Source: Pseudomonas chlororaphis (lineage in GTDB: Bacteria; Pseudomonadota; Gammaproteobacteria; Pseudomonadales; Pseudomonadaceae). From it: DNA of 64,000 nucleotides. Below, one piece after another: positions 23,748-32,778 of this stretch. Positions within the stretch are counted from its first letter, which is position 1, and each line of letters opens with the position of its first letter. The notes under the pieces are model-generated. The model was not told the DNA's origin. It was given only the letters and a program-made list of their open reading frames with translations, and did not search any database. The stretch is from positions 1,840,121 to 1,904,120 of the forward strand of contig CP011020.1 in the NCBI GenBank assembly GCA_001023535.1. The letters are read 5' to 3'. A program made the position numbers and the translations under genes.

Positions 23748-25649
23748 CTACAACTTGGCATGCCGCAAGCCACCGCTGCGGGATTTCGCCATGGCCGCCA
23801 GCCGCACCGCCACGTTGGCCGCGCCGTAGCCGGCGTAACCGTTCTTGCGCTGGATGATCTCGAAGAAAAACCGCCCCTCGAACGGTTCGGTGTAGACATG
23901 AAACAACTCGCCGCCCTGGGCGTCGCGGTCATACAGCACGTTGAAATAGGCCAGCTCGCTGAGAAACTCATCGTCGAAATCGAAACGCGCGGCCAGGTCG
24001 TCATAGTAATTGAGCGGAATGTCCAGCAACGGCACCCCGGCCTCCTTGGCGCGGCTGACCTGGGCGAAGATGTCATCGCAATCGAAGGCGATGTGGTGCA
24101 CGCCAGAGCCACGATAACTCGACAGCGCGTGTGAGATTGCCGTGTTGCGGTTTTCGGAAATGTTCAGGGGCAACCGGATCGAACTGCAGCGGCTGCGCAG
24201 CGCGCGGCTTTTCACCAGGCCATAGGGGTCGGGCAGCACCACTTCGTCGTCGGCCTCGAAATCCAGCAGGCTCTTGTAGAACAACACCCAGCTGTCGAGG
24301 CTGTCGGCCGGCAACGCCATGGCCATGTGGTCGATGCGCTTGAGCCCAGCCCCGATGACCGCGCCCGGTTGCAAATTGAAATCGGTGCCATAGACGTCGG
24401 CGTCCTGGTCGACCAGGTAGATCAAGCTGCCGTCCGGTGCGCGCACCGCCGCCAGCTCCAGCTCATTGGGCCCGACCAAGCCGCGGTAGGGCTGGCCCTT
24501 GTAGGCCACCGCCCGCGCCAGAGCGCTGGCACTGTCCTTGACCCGCAATGCGGTGGCGCACAACGACGGCCCGTGAGCTTCGAAAAAGCTGTGGGCGAAG
24601 GAGTACGGTTCACTGTTGAGGATCAGGTTGATATCGCCCTGGCGCAGCAGGCTGACGTTCTTGGAACGATGCTGGCCAGCCTTGACGAAGCCCAGCCGCT
24701 CCAGCCAGTGGGAGAGCTTGGCGCCGAGGTTGTCGTCCACGGCAAACTCGAGGAACTCGATACCGTTGTATTCGCTGGCCGACGGCGTCGCGAACAGGCA
24801 ATCGGCGTTACTGACCGGCATGGCCTCTTCGGCCAGGCGTTGGCGGGTCTTCTCTTCCAGGTACAGCAGCGAGCGCAAGCCATCGGCGGCGTTGGCCCTT
24901 GGTGGCGCGGCGCGGAAGCCGTCGTTGAAGATCTCCAGCGACAGCGGACCGCGGTAGCCACTCTTGATGATCGGCGCCAGGAAACCCGGCAAGTCGAACT
25001 CGCCCTGGCCGGGGAAGCAGCGAAAATGGCGGCTCCACTCCAAAACATCCATTGCCAGGATCGGCGCGTCGGCCATCTGCACGAAAAAAATCTTCTCGCC
25101 GGGGATCTCGGCAATCGCCCTCGGATCGCCCTTGAGGGACAAGGTGTGGAAGCTGTCGAGCAGCACGCCAAGGCTTGGATGATCGGCCTGGCGCACGATG
25201 TTCCAGACCTGTTGATAAGTATTGACGTGCCGGCCCCAGGCCAACGCTTCATAGCCGATGCGCAGGCCGCGCGCGCCAGCCCGTTCGGCCAGCAGCCGCA
25301 GGTCATCGACCAACAATTGCTCATCGCCCAGGCTGTCGGCCGAGGCATTGCTGCACACCAGCACCAGATCGGTGCCCAGCTCCTGCATCAGGTCGAATTT
25401 GCGCTCGGCCCGCTCCAGGTTACGCGCCAGGCGATCACGACGGCAGCCTTCGAAGTCACGAAACGGCTGGAACAAGGTGATGGCGATGCCTAGGTCGGCG
25501 CACATCTGCCTGATTTCCCGCGGGCTGCCATCGTAATAGAGAAGGTCGTTCTCGAAGATTTCCACACCGTCGAAACCGGCGGCGGCAATGGCTTCGAGTT
25601 TTTCCGGCAGGGTACCGCTCAAGGAAACGGTGGCAATGGAACGCTGCAT
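23748..25649 (-). CDS. quiC1: 3-Dehydroshikimate dehydratase with C-terminal HPPD-like domain
   Basis: This 633-residue enzyme converts 3-dehydroshikimate to protocatechuate. The N-terminal TIM-barrel (sugar phosphate isomerase-like, ~1-270) has metal ligands Glu134 (GYEALAWG), Asp165 (LLDSFH), Gln191 (FVQMAD) and Glu239 (SLEIFND), all at the expected places. The C-terminal half (~290-620) is a VOC fold like 4-hydroxyphenylpyruvate dioxygenase, with GVHHIAFDCDD, FHVYTEP and FFFEIIQRKNGYAGYG. This fusion is the QuiC1 architecture of Pseudomonas. It diverges from the MFS gene across 277 bp of AT-rich DNA that probably holds the operator. Confidence 0.93.
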   Translation of the reverse strand: MQRSIATVSLSGTLPEKLEAIAAAGFDGVEIFENDLLYYDGSPREIRQMCADLGIAITLFQPFRDFEGCRRDRLARNLERAERKFDLMQELGTDLVLVCSNASADSLGDEQLLVDDLRLLAERAGARGLRIGYEALAWGRHVNTYQQVWNIVRQADHPSLGVLLDSFHTLSLKGDPRAIAEIPGEKIFFVQMADAPILAMDVLEWSRHFRCFPGQGEFDLPGFLAPIIKSGYRGPLSLEIFNDGFRAAPPRANAADGLRSLLYLEEKTRQRLAEEAMPVSNADCLFATPSASEYNGIEFLEFAVDDNLGAKLSHWLERLGFVKAGQHRSKNVSLLRQGDINLILNSEPYSFAHSFFEAHGPSLCATALRVKDSASALARAVAYKGQPYRGLVGPNELELAAVRAPDGSLIYLVDQDADVYGTDFNLQPGAVIGAGLKRIDHMAMALPADSLDSWVLFYKSLLDFEADDEVVLPDPYGLVKSRALRSRCSSIRLPLNISENRNTAISHALSSYRGSGVHHIAFDCDDIFAQVSRAKEAGVPLLDIPLNYYDDLAARFDFDDEFLSELAYFNVLYDRDAQGGELFHVYTEPFEGRFFFEIIQRKNGYAGYGAANVAVRLAAMAKSRSGGLRHAKL

Positions 25650-25926
25650 GACTTCGGCTCCCGGGAGGCATCGGCTACAGAGTTGCGGCGCTGTTGGCAG
25701 CGCTTTTGAAGGAATGGACCGATTATTGAGGCGCTGATGGCTTTCAGCAATTTAATATGTACCACCCAGTTAGTTTTTTGGGCGATTATCGAACAAAATG
25801 CCTTGGGGCGAATTGACGATTTTTCGTCCACTGCGCACCATCAGCCCCACATTGACGCAGCCGGATTGGCCGGCGTCGTGGAATACCCCGATCACCCCAT
25901 AAGAATTTCAAAAACGGGTACACGCT

Positions 25927-27264
25927 ATGAATCCTTCCCAAAGTTCTCCCCTGAGCCCAGGCATGGGCGTCACGACCGGCGGCATCGGCGACAAAATCCG
26001 CGGCGCCCTGGCCGTGGGCAAGACCCGTTGGGGCATGCTCGCGCTGGTGTTTTTCGCCACCACCCTGAACTACATCGACCGCGCCGCTCTCGGCGTGATG
26101 CAGCCCATCCTGGCCAAGGAAATGAGCTGGACGGCGATGGATTACGCCAACATCAACTTCTGGTTCCAGGTCGGTTATGCCGTGGGCTTTGTCCTGCAGG
26201 GCCGGCTGATCGACCGGATCGGCGTCAAGCGCGTGTTCTTCTGCGCCGTGCTGCTCTGGAGCCTGGCGACCGGTGCCCATGGCCTGGCCACTTCGGCGGT
26301 CGGCTTCATGGTCTGCCGCTTCATCCTGGGCCTGACCGAAGCGGCCAACTACCCGGCCTGCGTGAAGACCACGCGGCTGTGGTTTCCGGCCGGCGAACGG
26401 GCGGTGGCCACCGGTATCTTCAACGCCGGGACCAACGTCGGCGCAATGTTCACGCCGATGCTGCTGCCATTGATCCTGCACGTGTGGGGCTGGCAGGCGG
26501 CGTTCCTGTGCATGGCCGCGCTGGGCGGGGTCTGGTTGCTGTTCTGGGGCCTGAAATACTTCAACCCGGAAGACCACCCCAACGTCAAGGCGTCGGAACT
26601 GGCCTACATCCAGGCCCAGGACGAACCGGAGCAGGCCCGCGTGCCCTTCTCCCGTATCCTGCGCATGCGCGGCACCTGGGCGTTCGCCCTCGCCTACTCG
26701 ATCACCGCGCCGGTGTTCTGGTTCTACCTTTACTGGCTGCCGCCGTTCCTGAACCAGCAATACAACCTGGGCATCAACGTCACCCAGATGGGCATCCCGC
26801 TGATCATCATCTACCTGACCGCCGACTTCGGCAGCGTGGGCGGCGGTATCCTGTCTTCGTTCCTGATTGGCCGCGGCCTCAACCCGATCAAGGCGCGCCT
26901 GCTTTCCATGCTGCTGTTCGCCTGCTGCATCATCGGTGTGATCATGGCCGCCGGCGCAAGCAACCTATGGATGGCGGTGTTCGCCATTTCCCTGGCCATC
27001 GGCGCGCACCAGGCCTGGACCGCCAACATCTGGAGCCTGGTCATGGACTACACGCCCAAATACATGATGAGCACGGTGTTCGGCTTCGGCGGCATGTGCG
27101 CGGCCATCGGCGGGATGTTCATGACCCAGTTGGTGGGCCACATCCTGACCGTCACAAACAACAACTACACCGTGTTGTTCACCTTGATCCCGGCGATGTA
27201 CTTCATCGCCCTGACCTGGCTGTACTTCATGGCGCCGCGCAAGATTCCAAATCTGGAGAGCTGA
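25927..27264 (+). CDS. MFS transporter, ACS-type (aromatic or shikimate/quinate uptake)
   Basis: This is a 445-residue, 12-helix major facilitator. MLALVFFATTLNYIDRAALGVM is typical of the anion:cation symporter group, GRLIDRIGVKRVFF is the loop 2-3 signature, and CRFILGLTEAANYPACVKTTRLWFPAGERAVATGIFNAGTNVGA the conserved helix 4-5 segment. It diverges from quiC1 within the quinate/shikimate locus, so shikimate, quinate, dehydroshikimate or protocatechuate is the likely substrate (inference). A stable CCCCTGTGG hairpin follows the stop. Confidence 0.87.
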   Translation: MNPSQSSPLSPGMGVTTGGIGDKIRGALAVGKTRWGMLALVFFATTLNYIDRAALGVMQPILAKEMSWTAMDYANINFWFQVGYAVGFVLQGRLIDRIGVKRVFFCAVLLWSLATGAHGLATSAVGFMVCRFILGLTEAANYPACVKTTRLWFPAGERAVATGIFNAGTNVGAMFTPMLLPLILHVWGWQAAFLCMAALGGVWLLFWGLKYFNPEDHPNVKASELAYIQAQDEPEQARVPFSRILRMRGTWAFALAYSITAPVFWFYLYWLPPFLNQQYNLGINVTQMGIPLIIIYLTADFGSVGGGILSSFLIGRGLNPIKARLLSMLLFACCIIGVIMAAGASNLWMAVFAISLAIGAHQAWTANIWSLVMDYTPKYMMSTVFGFGGMCAAIGGMFMTQLVGHILTVTNNNYTVLFTLIPAMYFIALTWLYFMAPRKIPNLES

Positions 27265-27276
27265 TACGACCGCAGC

Positions 27277-27313
27277 CCCTGTGGCGAGAGACCTTCTTCC
27301 CTCACCACAGGGG
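27277..27313. terminator. Bidirectional terminator-like hairpin
   Basis: CCCCTGTGG at 27277-27285 pairs with CCACAGGGG at 27305-27313. Additional pairing of the inner GAG/CTC extends the stem. It lies between the convergent MFS and EamA genes. It resembles a half-REPIN in sequence and has no clear T-run. Confidence 0.55.
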
Positions 27314-27326
27314 TTGCGGCAGCCAG

Positions 27327-28205
27327 TCACTTGCGTCGCTGCTGCCACGCCGCCGCCAGGCCACTCAGGCAGATCAGCACGATACCGAACACCGTGGTCA
27401 ACGTCGGCGTATGGTTGAACAACAACCACCCCAGCAGGCCGGCGAACACGATCTGACAATACCCGAACGGCGCGAGCAGCGCCGGGGCGGCAAAGCGGAA
27501 CGCCTGGGTCAGCATCAGGTGCGCCGTCATCCCGCAGGCCCCCAGCGCCAGCATCATCAAGCCATGCACCAGGCTCGGCACCTGCCAGAAGAACGGCACC
27601 AACGCACTCATCCCCAACGTATTGCACAGGCCGGCGAAGAAGTTGCTGGTGGTCGGGCTGTCGATCTCGCTGAGCTTGCGGGTCAGCAGTTGGTAGAAAC
27701 AGAAGAACAGCGCCGAACAAAACGGCAGCAACACCGCCGGCGTAAACAGATCCCCGCCGGGATGGACGATGATCAACACCCCGATGAAACCGAAGATCAC
27801 CGCGATCCACTGGCCACGCGTCACCCGCTCACCCAGCAACGGCACCGACAACGCCGTGACCAGCACGGGGGCCAGGAAGTTGACCGCCGTCGCCTCCGCC
27901 AACGGGATGTACAACAAGGCCGTGGTGAAGAACAAGCTGGTGCCCAGCAGGCACAACGCCCGGGCCACTTGCCACAAGGGACGCTTGGTGCGTAGCACCC
28001 GCAATCCCGAACGGGGCAGGAAGATGCCCGCCATCAACAGGGTGTGCACCACGTAGCGCGCCCACACCACCATGATGATCGGGTAGAACCCCGAAAGGTA
28101 TTTCGACAAGGCGTCATGGCTGGAGAACAGGAATGTTGCGCAAAGAATCAGCAGGATGCCCTTGAAGGCCTGATTGACGCCGGAAAGCGGAGTGCTGACG
28201 GTCAT
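27327..28205 (-). CDS. EamA/DMT-family inner-membrane transporter
   Basis: This is a 292-residue drug/metabolite exporter-type protein with ten predicted helices in two EamA repeats. GILLILCATFLFSSHDALSKYL and WQVARALCLLGTSLFFTTALLYIPLAEATAVNFLAPVLVTALSVPLLGERV mark the first repeat, and FAAPALLAPFGYCQIVFAGLLGWLLFNHTP the second. The start MTVSTPLSG (28205) is the first ATG that leaves a normal N-terminus. Substrate unknown. The IclR gene lies 94 bp upstream on the same strand and may regulate it. Confidence 0.85.
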   Translation of the reverse strand: MTVSTPLSGVNQAFKGILLILCATFLFSSHDALSKYLSGFYPIIMVVWARYVVHTLLMAGIFLPRSGLRVLRTKRPLWQVARALCLLGTSLFFTTALLYIPLAEATAVNFLAPVLVTALSVPLLGERVTRGQWIAVIFGFIGVLIIVHPGGDLFTPAVLLPFCSALFFCFYQLLTRKLSEIDSPTTSNFFAGLCNTLGMSALVPFFWQVPSLVHGLMMLALGACGMTAHLMLTQAFRFAAPALLAPFGYCQIVFAGLLGWLLFNHTPTLTTVFGIVLICLSGLAAAWQQRRK

Positions 28206-28299
28206 GTAGGAATCCCGCGATGCATGAAGTAAGAGGCCAGGGCTGGCGTGTGACGGATAAGACCGCGCCCACGCCCATTCAATCGCTGCGACGACCGGT

Positions 28300-29076
28300 T
28301 CAGTTGAACAACTCCGAAGCCTGGCTGGCCTGGGACAGCTCTTCGGCAAACGCCAGCAAGGTCGGTGCCAGCTCATGCAGGCGCGGCCGTGTCATCCGCG
28401 CGCTGGGACCGGCCACGCTGAGCACACCGACGACCCGCCCATCCACCGGATGACGCACCACGGCGGCAATGGCCGACGTACCGATCGCCGAACTTTCCTC
28501 GACACAGGCGTAGCCTTGCTCGCGCGCCTGGCGCAGGTACTCCAGCAGTTCGGCCGAGTTGCGCGGCGCGTTGGGCCCCGCCTCTGCCGGCAGTTGGGCA
28601 GCCTGGCGTTCCACCCGCGACAGCGCCTCGGCGTCGCTCATGCACGCCAGCCAGGCATGGCCCGAAGCGGTATAGAACAGCGGCGCCTCTCGGCCCATGT
28701 CCGGGTCGTAGCGCAGCCCGGACCGCGCGCCCTGGGATTTGGCGATCCAGGTCTGGCAATCGCCTTCGATGACGCCCAGGCGCACCAGCTCGCCGGTTTC
28801 CCGGGCCAGGCGATCCAGCACGGGCTGCACGATGTCAGCGCCGCTTCGTGACAGGTAGCGAAAACCCATGGCCACCAACCGGGTGGACAGGTGATACCGC
28901 AGGTTATCGGGGTTCTGGCGCACATAGCCCAGGCGCATCAGCTCGGCGAGCAAGCGATGGGTGGCGCTCTTGGGGATCTGCAACTGCTCGGCCAGCCCTA
29001 GCAGCGGCCAGCCTCGGGGATCGCTGGCGAGATTTTCCAACACATTGAAGACACGTTCGATTTGACTGCCGGCCAT
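28300..29076 (-). CDS. IclR-family transcriptional regulator
   Basis: This is a 258-residue regulator. The N-terminal winged helix (residues ~1-65: QIERVFNVLENLASDPRGWPLLGLAEQLQIPKSATHRLLAELMRLGYV) precedes the IclR effector domain with GELVRLGVIEG and LFYTASGHAWLACM. The ending DGRVVGVLSVAGPSARM is typical. MAGSQIERV (29076) is chosen as start because it begins the fold; an open frame of 22 codons precedes it. It diverges from the YpfJ gene over 255 bp that shows no clear additional feature. Effector unknown. Confidence 0.88.
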   Translation of the reverse strand: MAGSQIERVFNVLENLASDPRGWPLLGLAEQLQIPKSATHRLLAELMRLGYVRQNPDNLRYHLSTRLVAMGFRYLSRSGADIVQPVLDRLARETGELVRLGVIEGDCQTWIAKSQGARSGLRYDPDMGREAPLFYTASGHAWLACMSDAEALSRVERQAAQLPAEAGPNAPRNSAELLEYLRQAREQGYACVEESSAIGTSAIAAVVRHPVDGRVVGVLSVAGPSARMTRPRLHELAPTLLAFAEELSQASQASELFN

Positions 29077-29331
29077 GGACGATCCAGATGAATACGCTGA
29101 TTCCAGAATAAGCGAAGTGTAATGCAAATTCTGGAACGACATGGGATTTTAATCCATATCGGTGTCAGCGAGCCGGCGCGAGAAGCGGCACTTCGCGCCA
29201 CGCAGAAGGTCAACGGATACAACGCACTCGCGCGCCGATCCGTTCCCACAGTCAAAAATCTGTTAGTGAACTGGCGGCAATCCCACTCAGCGGCAACACT
29301 GTTCACACCGGTCAATCAGAGGACTGCCCAC

Positions 29332-30216
29332 ATGCTATGGAAAAAAGGTCGCCGCAGTGACAACGTGGTGGACGCCCGAGGCGATGGCGGCGGGGGTGGC
29401 GGATTGCGCTTCGGCGGCGGCAAGGGCTTGAGCCTGACGGCCATTCTCCTGATCGTCGGCATCGGCTGGATCACCGGCCAGGACCCGATGCAGATCCTTG
29501 GGCAGTTGGCCGGGCAGATGGACACGTCCGCCCCCGCCTCGTCGCAAACCCGCCAGGCGCCGCCGGCCAACGATGAGCAGGCCGAGTTCGTGCGCTCGAT
29601 CCTTGGCGATACCGAAGACACCTGGGGCCAGGTGTTCCAGCAGGCCGGGCGCCAGTACCAGCAACCGAAGCTGGTGCTGTTCAGCGGTCGGGTCAACTCG
29701 GCCTGCGGCCTCGCGTCATCGGCCACCGGGCCGTTCTATTGCCCGGCAGACCGGCAGGTCTACCTCGACATGAGTTTCTTCAAGGAAATGGCCCAACGTT
29801 TCTCCGCGGCCGGGGACTTCGCCCAGGCCTACGTCATTGCCCACGAGGTTGGGCACCACGTGCAGACGCTGCTAGGCGTGTCGGCGAAAATCCAGGAGGC
29901 CCGCCAGCAAGGCCGGCAGATGGAAGGCGACGGCGGCCTGTTGGTGCGTCAGGAGTTGCAGGCCGACTGCCTCGCCGGCGTCTGGGCCAACCATGCCCAG
30001 AAACGCCTGAACTGGCTGGAACCGGGCGACATCGAAGAAGCCCTGAACGCCGCCAATGCCATCGGCGATGACCGCTTGCAACAGCAGGGCCAGGGCCGCG
30101 TGGTACCCGACTCCTTCACCCACGGCACCTCGGCGCAGCGGGTACGCTGGTTCAAGACCGGGTTCGCCCAGGGCCAGGTCAGCCAGTGCGACACTTTTGC
30201 GGCGAAAACCCTGTAG
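29332..30216 (+). CDS. ypfJ: Neutral zinc metallopeptidase, YpfJ family
   Basis: This is a 294-residue membrane-anchored putative zinc peptidase. A glycine-rich N-terminus (residues 18-31) precedes one helix (LSLTAILLIVGIGWI, 33-47). The zinc-binding HEVGHH is at 171-176, with a downstream ELQADCLAGVWA helix that supplies the third ligand. A Cys pair (SACGL, FYCPAD) lies in the active-site domain. The fold matches E. coli YpfJ and zinc neutral peptidases; substrates are unknown. The next gene begins at the very next base, indicating one transcript. Confidence 0.9.
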   Translation: MLWKKGRRSDNVVDARGDGGGGGGLRFGGGKGLSLTAILLIVGIGWITGQDPMQILGQLAGQMDTSAPASSQTRQAPPANDEQAEFVRSILGDTEDTWGQVFQQAGRQYQQPKLVLFSGRVNSACGLASSATGPFYCPADRQVYLDMSFFKEMAQRFSAAGDFAQAYVIAHEVGHHVQTLLGVSAKIQEARQQGRQMEGDGGLLVRQELQADCLAGVWANHAQKRLNWLEPGDIEEALNAANAIGDDRLQQQGQGRVVPDSFTHGTSAQRVRWFKTGFAQGQVSQCDTFAAKTL

Positions 30217-31167
30217 ATGATGAAGTGGGCCGCATGGTTCGCGCTGGTGCTGGGCAGCACCTTGGCCCAGGCCAATGAGCATGGCGTCAACGTGGTCGCG
30301 CAAGGGCGCCTGCAACTCAAGGGTGGCGCCATGGCCGTGGACGTCAGCCCGGCCCCGGCGTCCATCCAGCGCGTGCTGATCATCCTCCACGGTCGGCTGC
30401 GCAATGCCGACACCTACCTGCACAGCGCCGAGAAAGCGGCCGGGCAGGCCGGGCAACTGGGCACCACCCTGATCATCGCCCCGCAGTTTCTCAACGAGCA
30501 GGACGTTGCTCGCCACCTGTTGCCCAATGACCTGCTCCGCTGGCAGGGCAACGACTGGATGGCCGGAGGCCTGTCCACGGGGCCGCATCCGGTCAGCTCG
30601 TTCCAGGTTCTGGACGACATCGTCGCGCGGGTCAGTGACCGGCAACAGTTCCCCGAAGTGCAACAGATCGTCATCGCCGGCCATTCCGGTGGTGCCCAGG
30701 TCGTGCAGCGCTACGCCCTGCTCGCCCACGGCCCCTTCAGGATCAACCCGCGCTTCGTCGTCGCCAACCCGTCGTCCTACGCCTATTTCGATGAACAACG
30801 GCCGATGGCCTTCGATGCCGCCAGTTGTCCGGGTTTCAATCACTGGAAGTACGGGCTGAAAAACTTGCCGGCCTACGCCGCCGGGCAAACACCGGCTCAA
30901 CTGGAAGACAACTACATCAAGCGCGACATCGTCTACCTGCTCGGCCAACAGGATGTCGACCCGGAGCATCCAGCCCTGGACAAAAGCTGCGAAGCGCAAA
31001 CCCAGGGACCGTATCGGTTATTGCGCGGTCATTTCTTTTTCGACTACCTGACCAGAAGGCACCCAGGGGAGATGCCCCAACGGCTGATCGAAGTGCCCGG
31101 GATCGGGCACGATGGCAGTGGGATGTTCAATTCGCCCGAGGGGCTGAAGGCCTTGTTCGGGCAGTAA
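30217..31167 (+). CDS. Secreted alpha/beta hydrolase-like protein
   Basis: This 316-residue protein has a signal peptide (MMKWAAWFALVLGSTLAQA). Fold landmarks are RVLIILHGRLRNADTYL (strand 3 and oxyanion loop), QIVIAGHSGGAQVVQRYAL with the nucleophile Ser in GHSGG, and a C-terminal IEVPGIGHDGSGMF with the likely catalytic His. The Asp may be in YLLGQQDVDPEHP. It is probably a periplasmic or extracellular serine hydrolase of unknown substrate. The ATG follows the ypfJ stop without a gap. Confidence 0.8.
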   Translation: MMKWAAWFALVLGSTLAQANEHGVNVVAQGRLQLKGGAMAVDVSPAPASIQRVLIILHGRLRNADTYLHSAEKAAGQAGQLGTTLIIAPQFLNEQDVARHLLPNDLLRWQGNDWMAGGLSTGPHPVSSFQVLDDIVARVSDRQQFPEVQQIVIAGHSGGAQVVQRYALLAHGPFRINPRFVVANPSSYAYFDEQRPMAFDAASCPGFNHWKYGLKNLPAYAAGQTPAQLEDNYIKRDIVYLLGQQDVDPEHPALDKSCEAQTQGPYRLLRGHFFFDYLTRRHPGEMPQRLIEVPGIGHDGSGMFNSPEGLKALFGQ

Positions 31168-31215
31168 GCCTCGTCCTGCCTGACTTGGCCTCATCGCGAA
31201 CACTCGATCAACACT

Positions 31216-31809
31216 TCAAGCCAACAGCATCCGCCGCAGCTCGTCACAATCGCGCGCATGCCAGTCGGTCAGTTCCGGCCACGGGTTGTCCGGTAGGTTC
31301 ACCAGCACCGTCCGCGCCCCTGCCGCACGACCACAGTCCAGGTCGAAGCGGTAATCACCGACCATCACCATTGTCTCGGGGGCCACGTCCCAGGCCTGCG
31401 CCAGCTTCAACAGACCACCGGGATGCGGCTTGGGCGGCGCCTCGTCGCGGCCCAGTACATCGGCCACGTCGAAACAGTCGGCCAGGCCGATGGCCTCCAA
31501 AGTGACATGGGCCAGCTCGCGGGCGTTGCGGGTCAGGATTCCCAGGCGGTCACCGCGTCCTGCCAACTCGCGCACCAGCTCGACCGCCCCCGGCGCCGGC
31601 CTGGAGCCCAGCGCCAGGTCGCGCTCGTGCTCCAGCAGCCAGGCGTGCTTGGCCGCTGCCTCATCGGCCGGCAGGGCCGCCAGGTGGGTGAGGATGTCGT
31701 CTTCGGGCGGGATCGCCAGGGCCACCCGGATCGCCGCGAAATCATGCACGGCGATGGTCAGCGTGCCGTCCATGTCGAAGACCCAGTGACGGACATCGGC
31801 CAGGCTCAT
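31216..31809 (-). CDS. HAD-superfamily phosphatase
   Basis: This 197-residue haloacid-dehalogenase-like hydrolase has motif I VFDMDGTLT (nucleophile Asp12, acid Asp14), motif II GILTRNARE, the motif III Lys in PPKPHPGGLLKLA and motif IV VGDYRFDLDCG. A helical cap lies between motifs I and II. It resembles phosphoglycolate phosphatase-like enzymes, but the substrate cannot be read. Its ATG overlaps the tesB stop (ATGA), so the two form an operon. Confidence 0.88.
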   Translation of the reverse strand: MSLADVRHWVFDMDGTLTIAVHDFAAIRVALAIPPEDDILTHLAALPADEAAAKHAWLLEHERDLALGSRPAPGAVELVRELAGRGDRLGILTRNARELAHVTLEAIGLADCFDVADVLGRDEAPPKPHPGGLLKLAQAWDVAPETMVMVGDYRFDLDCGRAAGARTVLVNLPDNPWPELTDWHARDCDELRRMLLA

Positions 31810-32675
31810 GCCCAGTCCTTGCGATGGCGAATCAGCCCTTCCTGGGTGACCGACGCCACCAGTTGCCCGGCGCGGTTGAACACGCTGCCCCGGGAAAACC
31901 CGCGGGAGTTGCCGGCCCACGGGCTGTCCATGGCGTAGAGCAACCAATCGTCGGCCCGCAGGTCGGCGTGGAACCACAAGGCATGGTCGAGGCTGGCGAC
32001 CTGCATGTCCTTCTGCCAGACCGACTTGCCATGGGGCAGCATCGAGGTAGTCAACAGGCCGAAGTCCGAGGCATAGGCCAGCAGGTACTTGTGCAAGGCT
32101 GGCGAATCCGCCAGGGCGCCATCGGCGCGAAACCACACGTACTTGATCGGGTCGGCCGGCTGCGGGTTGTAAGGATCCTTTTCCGTGACCGGTCGCACTT
32201 CGATCGGCTTGGGGCACAACAGCTTTTCGCGCATGTGCTCAGGCAACAGGTGCGCGCGCTGCTGGGTCAGTTCCAGCTCGGACGGCAGGTTTTCCGGCCC
32301 GACCACCTGCGGCATGCTGCTCTGGTGCTCGAAGCCCAGCTCGTCGTACTGGAACGAGGCGCTGCAGGTGAAGATCGGATGGCCCTTCTGGATCGCCGTG
32401 ACCCGACGGGTGCTGAAGCTGCCGCCGTCACGCACCCGGTCCACCTGGTAGACCACCGGCAAAGCCGCATCACCGGGGCGCAGGAAATAGCCGTGCATCG
32501 AATGGACGTGACGGGCCTCTTCCACGGTCTGGCTGGCCGCCGACAATGATTGGCCCAGCACCTGGCCGCCGAACAACTGGCGAAACCCCAGGTCCTGGCT
32601 GCGACCGCGAAACAGGTTTTCTTCGATCGGTTCCAGGGTCAGCAGGTCGACCAGATCTTCCAACACGTGGCTCAT
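31806..32675 (-). CDS. tesB: Acyl-CoA thioesterase II
   Basis: TesB hydrolyses medium- and long-chain acyl-CoA to free fatty acid and CoA. The 289 residues form a double hot-dog fold. The first repeat contains FGGQVLGQSLSAASQTV and HSMHGYFLRPGDAALPVVYQVDRVRDGGSFSTRRVTAIQ. The second contains VASLDHALWFHADLRADDWLLYAMDSPWAGNSRGFSRG. The length equals the usual 285-290. It is first in a tesB-HAD pair, and a 103 bp gap separates it from the GNAT gene on the same strand. Confidence 0.94.
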   Translation of the reverse strand: MSHVLEDLVDLLTLEPIEENLFRGRSQDLGFRQLFGGQVLGQSLSAASQTVEEARHVHSMHGYFLRPGDAALPVVYQVDRVRDGGSFSTRRVTAIQKGHPIFTCSASFQYDELGFEHQSSMPQVVGPENLPSELELTQQRAHLLPEHMREKLLCPKPIEVRPVTEKDPYNPQPADPIKYVWFRADGALADSPALHKYLLAYASDFGLLTTSMLPHGKSVWQKDMQVASLDHALWFHADLRADDWLLYAMDSPWAGNSRGFSRGSVFNRAGQLVASVTQEGLIRHRKDWA

Positions 32676-32778
32676 TCAGACTTTCCTCACACAGCGCAAT
32701 ACCGCGCAGTCTGTGCTGCGGCGGTGGATCGATTGTTGGCCCGGGCCATTGGGCGGGCATTGTAAACGTCCGTGTTGG

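Noticed and set aside
25737..27995. A 752-codon open frame on the plus strand
   Set aside because: It runs out of frame through the MFS transporter gene and antisense to the EamA gene, and is rich in Arg, Gln and His as expected for a shadow frame.
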